Origin: a virus
Virus record (IMG/VR): IMGVR_UViG_3300046028_004526
Coordinates: 1 to 27,961 of that record
Strand: one strand, 5' to 3'
Length of the DNA: 27,961 nucleotides
The notes beneath the pieces were generated by a model. The model had not been told where the DNA came from and did no database searches. It was given only the letters and a program-made list of their open reading frames with translations. Within the stretch, counting starts at the first letter, position 1; every line of letters begins with the position of its first letter. A program made the translations under genes and the position numbers. Positions 21,663 to 27,961 of this stretch are shown piece after piece.

Positions 21663-22682
21663 ATGGCTTGGACGGTGCCGACATATGCGGGGACCTACAT
21701 GGGCGGAACGCCGAGCAATGCGCGCACTGCCATGTTTGAACTTTGCCGTGCCGTGAACGAACGGCAGGCGGCGCTTGCGCTGACAAAGACGGAATTTTTC
21801 AAGGCGGACGGGACGGAGGCAGCCGACATTACCCTGGCGGACATTTTGAATATCCGCGCGGCAGGCGTCGAATCGAATGCAGAGAAGAACTTGAAGCGGG
21901 TGCGCGGCGCGATTATTGCCATGCTCGCTGGTGCGAGCTTTGACCCGGTGTTTACAACAACGTCCCTCGGCAATACTGCATTGACGAAGGCGGCAGTGGA
22001 GACGGCCATAGGCACGGACTTGGACGCGAACCCGATACGACCGCAGGAGGCGCGATATTGGCAAGCCATGCAAGACGCGCTCGACTTGATGATTTATGCG
22101 CGGCGCTATCGCGGTGAGTTGGTCAATCCTGCATGGGTCGGTATTTCCGCAGCGCGAATGACATGGGATGTTTATTCCGCTTCGGGATCACCGCCGCGCC
22201 AGACGGCATGGACAACGATGCTGGCCGACTCCCCTACGTCCGTCGATACTGGACTCAGCAGCAATAATTTCGTGCAGGCGACTTTGACCAGCGGCAGCAA
22301 CGCGCAGGCGCGCGACCATGTGAGCAACGTCGGGCTGGCGGCTCCCACCTCGGGCTATTTTGACGACGTGGCGAGTTGCTATGCGGGCGCTTCTGTGTCT
22401 GCGCTGGGGACCATCGAGGATGGGACTATCACGACCATTGATGTTGACCTCGATGGGGACACACACACTATCTCGCTCGGGGCGATACCTGGGCAGGTAA
22501 ATTATTTGCCGATATCAACCACACAAATACCGCTTGCGGCTGCGCGGGATGACATAACTTTGGCATTTATCGGGTTGCCTGGGACGGTGCCTTTTTCGGC
22601 GGACGATGCCAACCTGGGGGTGATGTGCAATCTCGCGTGGTGTCACTTTGATTTGACTTCTATTTTATCTGACCAAGCATAG
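21663..22682 (+). CDS. tail tip / upper fibre protein, hypothetical
   Basis: This 339-residue protein is unrecognised. It starts M-A-W-T-V-P-T-Y-A-G and carries an alpha-helical first third (A-M-F-E-L-C-R-A-V-N-E-R-Q-A) with R-Y-W-Q-A-M-Q-D-A-L-D-L-M-I-Y in the middle. A beta-rich C-terminal part contains D-V-D-L-D-G-D-T-H-T-I-S-L. It begins 2 nt after the hub stop, so it is probably part of the same assembly unit. The frame is open upstream to 21606 inside the hub gene, but 21663 is the natural ATG. Lower GC content toward the end (22500-22680) is noticeable. Confidence 0.62.
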   Translation: MAWTVPTYAGTYMGGTPSNARTAMFELCRAVNERQAALALTKTEFFKADGTEAADITLADILNIRAAGVESNAEKNLKRVRGAIIAMLAGASFDPVFTTTSLGNTALTKAAVETAIGTDLDANPIRPQEARYWQAMQDALDLMIYARRYRGELVNPAWVGISAARMTWDVYSASGSPPRQTAWTTMLADSPTSVDTGLSSNNFVQATLTSGSNAQARDHVSNVGLAAPTSGYFDDVASCYAGASVSALGTIEDGTITTIDVDLDGDTHTISLGAIPGQVNYLPISTTQIPLAAARDDITLAFIGLPGTVPFSADDANLGVMCNLAWCHFDLTSILSDQA

Positions 22683-22693
22683 GAACACCCAAC

Positions 22694-24484
22694 ATGAAAA
22701 ACAGATCTACCCCTTCCCGGCTGGGCCTTACGCTTGCGCTGCTGCTGGGTGTGACCCTGATCGCGGCGGCTGCGCAGCGGTACACGAGCATCCAGATCGG
22801 GCCGAACCCGAGCACGACGAATCTGGAACTGGTGAGCGGCGGCGATATTGTCTTCAAGGAGAAGGCGGACCACTCTTCCACGCCGGGCGCGGGGTTCGGC
22901 TACCTGTGGACGAAGAACACCACGCCTTCTACCCTCATGTTCACCAACGACGCGGGGAGCGATACGACCCTGGGCGCGGGTGGTGGGGGCGGTGGGCACA
23001 CTATCGAGGACGAAGGCACGCCGCTGACCACGCGGACGAAATTGAACTTCGTCGGCTCGGGCGTGACGGTGACGGATGACTCGGGCGACGATGCGAGCGT
23101 GGTGACGATATCGAGCGGCGGGGATGCCTTGACAGCGAACCCGCTGAGCCAGTTCGCGGCTACCACATCGAGCCAGTTGCTTGGCGTGCTGAGCGATGAG
23201 ACCGGGACGGGCGCTGCGGTGTTTGGCACGTCGCCAACGCTGACCACGCCTGCGCTTGGGACACCTTCGGCGCTGGTGCTCACGAATGCGACGGGGCTCC
23301 CCGCGACGAGCGTGGGCAATGGCCTGACCGATGCCCAGGTGAGCGACACGCTTACGGCTTCGCTGTTCGTGGGCAGTGGCAGCACGACCAGCGCTATTGA
23401 TGCGGCTACGGCTGAGTTCGCGGGGAACATTCCCGTGGCCAGGCTGAACAGCGGCACCAGTGCGAGCGGGAGCACGTTCTGGCGCGGTGATGGGACGTGG
23501 GCGACACCCACGGGCACGGGGGATGTGGTCGGACCTGGGGCGGCTACGGACAACGGGATCGCAAGATACGACACCACCACGGGCAAGCTGTTGCAGAATT
23601 CGGCGGTGACGATTGCGGACACCACGGGGAACATGGCCGGGGTGGGCACGCTGAACACTCACACGATACCAGGTGGCACCGGAACGCTTGCGCTCACGTC
23701 GCAGATCACCGGCACGAACAGCGGGACGAATACGGGCGATGTGACGCTGGCCGGAACACCGGATTACATCACCATAGCCGGGCAGGTTATCACGCGGGGC
23801 GCGGTGGACCTGACCACGGACGTGACGGGCGAATTGCCGGACGCGAATGTCAGCAACACGCTCACGGCGAGCAAGGTGATCGGAAGTGGCAGCACGACGG
23901 ACGCGGTAGACCTCGCAACGGCTGAGGTGGCGGGGAGTCTGCCGGATGGGAATGTGTCGGACACGCTCACGGCTTCGCTATTCGTTGGCTCGGGCAGCAG
24001 CACGACGGCGGTGGACCTTGCGACGGCGGAAGTCGCTGGCGATCTGCCGCTGGCGAACATCGCGCAGATCGCGCAACGGACGCTGGCAGGGCGGGCGCTG
24101 GGTGCGGGCACGGGTGACATTACCGCGCTGACCATGCTGCAAATTCAGACGCTATTGAACACCCCGATTGATGTGACCTCGGCAACGAACGCGACACCGT
24201 GGAACGGGAACAACGGAAAGATATTTTCCGACACGCTGACGGAGAACACGACCGTTTCCGCGAGCAGCGGGACGCCGTTTAATGGTCAGGTGGTGACGTT
24301 CCTGTTTACGCAGCACGCGAGCAGCGCGAAGACGCTGGCTTGGAATTCACAGTTCGCTGCGGGGTCTACGTTCACGAACACGATCCCGGTTATGACCACG
24401 ACGCTTTCCGGTCGGAGTCGCTATATCTATGTTTACGATGGAACATTAACCAAGTACACGCTTCTGGCGCATGGGAATCACTAA
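22694..24484 (+). CDS. repetitive tail-fibre-like protein with signal peptide
   Basis: This 596-residue protein begins with a convincing Sec signal (M-K-N-R then a hydrophobic core L-T-L-A-L-L-L-G-V-T-L-I-A-A-A-A, cleavage near A-Q). The rest is Gly/Thr/Ala-rich, with three 35-residue repeats encoded at 23324, 23834 and 23939. Each has (L-x-D)-x-x-V-S-(D/N)-T-L-T-A-S, G-S-G-S, and A-T-A-E-(F/V)-A-G. The fibre-like motif F-W-R-G-D-G-T-W-A appears in the middle. Such repeats and motifs are typical of phage tail fibres. A cleavable signal on a virion protein is unexpected. No chaperone is encoded nearby. Confidence 0.75.
   Translation: MKNRSTPSRLGLTLALLLGVTLIAAAAQRYTSIQIGPNPSTTNLELVSGGDIVFKEKADHSSTPGAGFGYLWTKNTTPSTLMFTNDAGSDTTLGAGGGGGGHTIEDEGTPLTTRTKLNFVGSGVTVTDDSGDDASVVTISSGGDALTANPLSQFAATTSSQLLGVLSDETGTGAAVFGTSPTLTTPALGTPSALVLTNATGLPATSVGNGLTDAQVSDTLTASLFVGSGSTTSAIDAATAEFAGNIPVARLNSGTSASGSTFWRGDGTWATPTGTGDVVGPGAATDNGIARYDTTTGKLLQNSAVTIADTTGNMAGVGTLNTHTIPGGTGTLALTSQITGTNSGTNTGDVTLAGTPDYITIAGQVITRGAVDLTTDVTGELPDANVSNTLTASKVIGSGSTTDAVDLATAEVAGSLPDGNVSDTLTASLFVGSGSSTTAVDLATAEVAGDLPLANIAQIAQRTLAGRALGAGTGDITALTMLQIQTLLNTPIDVTSATNATPWNGNNGKIFSDTLTENTTVSASSGTPFNGQVVTFLFTQHASSAKTLAWNSQFAAGSTFTNTIPVMTTTLSGRSRYIYVYDGTLTKYTLLAHGNH
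23324..24043 (+). repeat. 105-bp coding repeats of fibre gene (one + tandem pair)
   Basis: Copies are at 23324-23428, 23834-23938 and 23939-24043, each 105 bp (35 codons); the last two are adjacent. The ACGCTnACGGCT core and the GGCAGTGG/GGCTCGGG segments are conserved. This is a candidate for copy-number change. Confidence 0.75.
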
Positions 24485-24485
24485 C

Positions 24486-25067
24486 ATGAAATACCTGATT
24501 TTATTCGCAACACTGACCCAGGCCGCACTCAGCTACGGGGACACCTTGCAGCAACGGGTTGACGCATTGGACGGGGCACCGAACGTGCTTGAGGCGTGGA
24601 TCGAGGTCGCCCCGGTGAGCATCGGCAGGGCGGGCACGGTCTACGCGGGGCGCGTGGCCTGGGTGGAGAGCACCGGAGCCACGGCCACCCAGAAGGGCAT
24701 CGAGGTGATCGTGGTCAACCTGGGCGTGGTCGGGCAGGAGGCCGCGTATTGGCTGAATGCTATTCCCGAGCCGCTGAAACCTGCCACGCCGGATGCCTAC
24801 ATCACGGGGCGGACGGTGCCGTTCACGAAGGCCCAGGTGGAGAGCTTCTGTAATACGCAGTGGAAGGCGACGAGCGGCAACGCGGCGGCACGTGACGTGA
24901 TTGAATTCTCGGTTGAGAACGTGACAGCGAACACCGTGCGCGTGTCGGGACTGTTTCACGATGTGGCCACGAACAACCGGCTGCAACTCACCTACCTGAT
25001 TAGCCTGGTGGACGCGAATGGCTCTGCTTCTGGAGCCAACGTCAAGTTTGAGAAGGTGGTGGAATGA
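24486..25067 (+). CDS. putative exported protein, hypothetical
   Basis: This 193-residue protein is unrecognised. It begins M-K-Y-L-I-L-F-A-T-L-T-Q-A-A-L-S-Y-G-D, a good signal peptide. Thereafter it is beta-rich with short helices (for example V-D-A-L-D-G-A-P-N-V-L-E-A-W-I-E). Its C-terminus overlaps the next gene by ATGA. The ATG at 24486 is chosen over the in-frame 24471 because it starts the signal peptide, but its ribosome-binding site is weak. Its position between two other signal-peptide proteins suggests that they work together. Confidence 0.62.
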   Translation: MKYLILFATLTQAALSYGDTLQQRVDALDGAPNVLEAWIEVAPVSIGRAGTVYAGRVAWVESTGATATQKGIEVIVVNLGVVGQEAAYWLNAIPEPLKPATPDAYITGRTVPFTKAQVESFCNTQWKATSGNAAARDVIEFSVENVTANTVRVSGLFHDVATNNRLQLTYLISLVDANGSASGANVKFEKVVE

Positions 25068-26728
25068 TGTTCCGCAGACTGATAGCCTGCTGTCTGATAC
25101 TGATCGCGCCGCTGTCGTGGGCTGATTGGGCTGACGAAAGAGACGGCAGCTTAGGATACGATACCGTCACAACGCTCGCCTCGGCTATCGATGAGGCTGT
25201 GACGTTTGTCGTCGTGTATATGTCCGATCTGTCTGCTGATTTTTGGGCCGCAATGGACACCGCCTCGGACACCGACGGCAAGACTATCCGCGTGAGCACC
25301 GCAGACGGCACGACGCAGCTCGCCTGTGTGCCCATCGGCGTCAACACCGGCACGGACACCGGGTGTCTCATATTCCTCGGGACCGGCATGTCGGCGTCGG
25401 TGGACGTGGACTACCGGATCTATGTTGGCAACGCCTCGCTGTCTATGCCCACGGCGAGCGGCGGCATGGGCGAGCAAGCGGTATTCGCGAGTTATGCTGG
25501 GGTGTATTTCCCCGGCGTGGCAACGCGGGACTGGACATCAGGCGGGCGGACGCTGACTGCGGTGAACAGCCCCGGCACGGCGGCGTCCGGTTATGAAGGC
25601 ATCGTGGCGGCGACGTATGTTACCGCGTCATCGCAGTATCACAGTTACAGCGGGACGCAGGCGGTGACTGACTGGCCGTTGACACTGGAGGCGCTAGGCT
25701 ACGCTGACAATTTGACGGCAGATCATTGTTTGGTCGCGCTATCGGATTCCGCAACTGCATTCAGTTACGTAGAAAATTACTTATCGGGGACCAGTGCCGA
25801 TAAGCCGCGTATGTTGGTGCAGGGGCCATCCGGTTCCTTGTCTGCGGCGGCGCCGACAACAGCAACGTATTCAGCGACCACATGGCACTATACAGTAGCT
25901 ACGCGAGACGATGATACCGGCACATCAAAGATATATTTGGACGCAGGCACGGCCGGCACAAACGCAACCACAGTGGCCGCGACGCCTACGTTTGACAGAC
26001 TCGGCATCGGCGCGCGCGTAGGGTCGACAGTCATACATGAAATGGGTGGCCGCGTCGCCGTCGCGTTGCTGTCATCCAGCGTTCGCAGCGCGGATTACAT
26101 CGCGACTATGCAGGACAACTGGGCCGGGACGATGTACTCGGCGGGCGCGTGGACGGCGCTGGACTCGGATGTAGTCGCAGGATCCACTGGCTGGGTGCTG
26201 TTCCAGACGATAGGCCAGTCAACGAGCGCAGCCGCCGACTGGACGAATACCGCCGACGCGCTGGTGGACGATGCCAACACGGCGGAATGCACGCTCGACG
26301 ATACGGGCGTATTCGAGTCGGAGTATCTGAACTTCACCAACCCGGCATACGGCACGACGATACCGACCGGCGCGCCGTCGTACACCGTGGAATTTCGCAT
26401 CAAGAAAAAGAGCGACACCAGCAGCGCGCGCGAGATTCAGGACTTGACCGTGCAGTTCATTGATGACACCGGGACGCGCGTGGGGGACAACGAAGCCGAC
26501 ACGATAACCGACTGGCCCAGTGCGCTGGGCACGGTGGACTACATCGTCTCGGGCCTCACGCCGGACGGCACGGAGTTCACGTCGGCGGCTGGCATGGCGC
26601 TGCGGGCCACGGGCGTAAACACGAACGGTGCCACGCTCACCGAAGTGGCGACCGCGTGGATCCGCGTCTCGTGGACTGGCACGGACGCCGCCTACAACAC
26701 GCGCGGATTTTTCGCACTCACTGAGTGA
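25064..26728 (+). CDS. exported DUF2341/LamG-like lectin domain protein
   Basis: This 554-residue protein has an N-terminal signal (R-R-L-I-A-C-C-L-I-L-I-A-P-L-S-W-A). Residues about 30-125 follow the DUF2341 pattern: T-F-V-V-V-Y-M-S-D-L-S-A-D-F-W, then D-G-T-T-Q-L-A, ending V-D-Y-R-I-Y-V-G-N-A. The next ~200 residues resemble a concanavalin A-like (LamG) fold, with W-H-Y-T-V-A-T-R-D-D, K-I-Y-L-D, R-L-G-I-G-A-R-V-G. Such domains bind sugars or surfaces, so a receptor- or host-binding role is plausible but inferred. Codon usage is more C-ending than in the tail genes. Start ATG (25064) overlaps the upstream stop. Confidence 0.72.
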   Translation: MMFRRLIACCLILIAPLSWADWADERDGSLGYDTVTTLASAIDEAVTFVVVYMSDLSADFWAAMDTASDTDGKTIRVSTADGTTQLACVPIGVNTGTDTGCLIFLGTGMSASVDVDYRIYVGNASLSMPTASGGMGEQAVFASYAGVYFPGVATRDWTSGGRTLTAVNSPGTAASGYEGIVAATYVTASSQYHSYSGTQAVTDWPLTLEALGYADNLTADHCLVALSDSATAFSYVENYLSGTSADKPRMLVQGPSGSLSAAAPTTATYSATTWHYTVATRDDDTGTSKIYLDAGTAGTNATTVAATPTFDRLGIGARVGSTVIHEMGGRVAVALLSSSVRSADYIATMQDNWAGTMYSAGAWTALDSDVVAGSTGWVLFQTIGQSTSAAADWTNTADALVDDANTAECTLDDTGVFESEYLNFTNPAYGTTIPTGAPSYTVEFRIKKKSDTSSAREIQDLTVQFIDDTGTRVGDNEADTITDWPSALGTVDYIVSGLTPDGTEFTSAAGMALRATGVNTNGATLTEVATAWIRVSWTGTDAAYNTRGFFALTE

Positions 26729-26744
26729 CTAGAACGGATTATTG

Positions 26745-27026
26745 ATGGCTGAGACTGGTGACATCGTGGCCGCCGCGACCGGCGTGGGGGCGTTCTTCGG
26801 CGCGCTCTTCGGGGCGTGGAAGATATTCAAACCGGCCACCCAGCCGGAGAAAGGCGCAGGCATGGAGACGCGCGTGGCACGACTGGAAGAACGGGCAGAC
26901 GAACAGGACCGACGCGAGGTGGAGCGGGTGCAGTGGCGCGGGGAGATATTCGCGCGGCTGCTGGCGCTGGATAAAAACACAAGCGCGATACTGGCGATAC
27001 TGGACGAACGGAGGGAACATAGATGA
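26745..27026 (+). CDS. holin-like membrane protein
   Basis: This 93-residue protein has one hydrophobic stretch (about 7-25, I-V-A-A-A-T-G-V-G-A-F-F-G-A-L-F-G-A-W). A charged coiled coil follows (R-V-A-R-L-E-E-R-A-D-E-Q-D-R-R). It sits immediately before the endolysin with an ATGA overlap, the usual place for a holin or holin-associated small membrane protein. The single helix plus coiled coil also fits an i-spanin or hemolysin XhlA-like product. The ATG at 26745 lacks a clear ribosome-binding site. Confidence 0.6.
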   Translation: MAETGDIVAAATGVGAFFGALFGAWKIFKPATQPEKGAGMETRVARLEERADEQDRREVERVQWRGEIFARLLALDKNTSAILAILDERREHR

Positions 27027-27556
27027 ACGACGCATGTTTTCTAGCCGCATTCGATAACCTCATGGCGCTGGAAGGCGGCAAGGTTACCGACCACGCCGGG
27101 CCGACGAACTACGGCATCACCCTGCGCAACCTGCAAGACTCTGGCGACATGGACTTCGACCTGAACCACAACGGCGCGCTGGACCGTGAAGACCTCTGGA
27201 CATTCAGCCGGGACGACGCGCGCGTCTACGTCTACCGGCACTGGTGGGCGTCGGTCGGTCTGGACAAGATCGGATCGCCCATCGTGGCTAGTAAGGTTCT
27301 CGACATCACGTATAACTGCGGCGTGCCCAGGGGCGTGCGGATGCTGCAAGCGGCGTGCAACCGCTTCGGCAGCGCGCTGGACATTGACGGCAAGCTCGGG
27401 CCGGTGACCATCGAGGCTGTCAACCGCATCAACGGCGCGTCGCTGGTGTCGGCACTACGCGATGAACAGGCCGCGTGGTATCAGTACCTCATTCGCAGCA
27501 ACCCGGCGCGGTTCAAGAAATACGAGCGTGGCTGGATGCGGCGGGCGCAGACGTGA
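27023..27556 (+). CDS. endolysin, GH108 N-acetylmuramidase
   Basis: This 177-residue protein has the GH108 N-terminal pattern (M-A-L-E-G-G-K with catalytic-type E17, then T-N-Y-G-I-T). A C-terminal PG_binding_3-like segment shows L-D-I-D-G-K-L-G-P-V-T-I-E-A-V. It cleaves peptidoglycan to release progeny. Between the two, residues 46-57 (D-L-N-H-N-G-A-L-D-R-E-D) form a perfect EF-hand/dockerin calcium loop, followed by L-W-T-F-S-R-D-D-A-R-V-Y-V-Y. That loop is not usual for the family. There is no signal peptide, so it needs the holin. The start has GGAGGGAA at 27010-27017. Confidence 0.88.
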   Translation: MNDACFLAAFDNLMALEGGKVTDHAGPTNYGITLRNLQDSGDMDFDLNHNGALDREDLWTFSRDDARVYVYRHWWASVGLDKIGSPIVASKVLDITYNCGVPRGVRMLQAACNRFGSALDIDGKLGPVTIEAVNRINGASLVSALRDEQAAWYQYLIRSNPARFKKYERGWMRRAQT

Positions 27557-27645
27557 GCCAGCGGCCCGGCTTACTGGAGATCGGAATTATTCTGGCCGTC
27601 ATTCTGGCGGCGCTAACGCTCGCACTGCGGGCAGTAGGAGACTGA
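27553..27645 (+). CDS. 30-residue single-TM peptide
   Basis: A GTG overlapping the endolysin stop (GTGA) opens a short frame that encodes S-Q-R-P-G-L-L-E, then one transmembrane helix (I-G-I-I-L-A-V-I-L-A-A-L-T-L-A-L). It is too short for most gene callers. Lysis cassettes often carry such peptides (holin inhibitor or spanin-like). There is no sequence evidence for one specific role. Confidence 0.5.
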   Translation: MSQRPGLLEIGIILAVILAALTLALRAVGD

Positions 27646-27646
27646 T

Positions 27647-27961
27647 ATGGGTGCTAATAGATTTCTGAAGCGGGTGACGTTACGCAAGGCCGCATCGACC
27701 GGGGTGACCTTCCTCGGGCTGTTCGTCGCGGGCATGGCGACGGTGGACATACCGACCGACCCATCGGCGCTGGACAAGGCGCTCCCGGCCATCGGTATCG
27801 CTGTGGCGGGCGCTGCGTGGCGGGCGTATCGGAACATGCGGAAGAACAGCGACAAGGCGGGGAACCCGCTGGCCGGGCCGAACGTGCCGAGCGGGTACGC
27901 GCTCGCGGTGGCTGGCCTCGCTGCCACGCTGGCGGGCTGTGTGACGACGACGGCGCCGGTT
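27647..27961 (+). CDS. putative two-TM lysis-region protein, partial at window end
   Basis: This frame runs off the window after 105 codons with no stop. The first part has two hydrophobic segments (about 18-31 and 47-57), holin-like in arrangement. Later, A-L-A-V-A-G-L-A-A-T-L-A-G-C (Cys 98) resembles a lipobox and is followed by T-T-T-A-P. This could be a spanin-type lipoprotein sequence, but its signal would be internal to the frame rather than at its start. GTAGGAG at 27634-27640 serves the ATG. What follows beyond the window is needed to decide. Confidence 0.5.
   Translation, partial: MGANRFLKRVTLRKAASTGVTFLGLFVAGMATVDIPTDPSALDKALPAIGIAVAGAAWRAYRNMRKNSDKAGNPLAGPNVPSGYALAVAGLAATLAGCVTTTAPV

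Overview
The window is one continuous, entirely plus-strand stretch of a tailed-phage (siphovirus) or prophage genome. It holds the DNA-packaging, head, connector, tail and lysis modules in HK97-like order. I see no integrase, repressor, replication origin or tRNA, so I cannot say whether it is a free phage or a prophage. The end points are arbitrary: the last gene runs off the right edge. The host is probably a diderm bacterium. Several proteins carry Sec-type signal peptides, and the last gene has a lipobox-like LAGC. The DNA is GC-rich and full of short heptanucleotide tandem arrays of the kind known from cyanobacteria (STRRs), and, as I recall, from planctomycete/PVC-like and related environmental genomes. 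The exact phylum cannot be fixed from this sequence.

Layout. 108-2521: P27-like small terminase and HK97-like large terminase. 2522-6874: an accessory island. It has an SF2 helicase with a zinc ribbon and three 72-residue DNA-binding-like repeats, then a string of tiny overlapping genes (two zinc-knuckle proteins, two coiled-coil proteins, one exported protein), closed by a strong intrinsic terminator at 6901-6941. 7021-11114: portal fused to a MuF-like domain, prohead protease, and major capsid protein with a delta domain. 11209-12946: four small non-core, probably virion-decorating genes, each preceded by a heptad array. 12950-14827: connector, head-closure, neck and tail-terminator genes in ATGA-type overlaps. 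14831-18327: tail tube, an accessory tail gene, tail-assembly chaperones with a -1 frameshift, and tape measure. 18327-22682: a split distal tail protein, a baseplate protein, a Tal/hub protein and an upper-fibre-like protein. 22694-26728: three consecutive proteins with signal peptides, including a repetitive fibre and a DUF2341/LamG-like lectin. 26745-27961: holin-like protein, GH108 endolysin with an EF-hand-like loop, a 30-residue membrane peptide and a truncated two-TM protein.

The most striking non-coding feature is a set of period-7 arrays in at least five sequence families, mostly four or five units long. They lie between a stop codon and the next ribosome-binding site, or occasionally inside a reading frame. 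At three loci the array is followed by a 5-bp-stem/3-nt-loop GC hairpin and then the Shine-Dalgarno. These leaders sit mainly in front of accessory structural genes, while core morphogenesis genes overlap tightly. The other strong finding is a textbook -1 frameshift signal (CCCTTTT plus a stem-loop 5 nt downstream) joining the two tail-assembly-chaperone frames.
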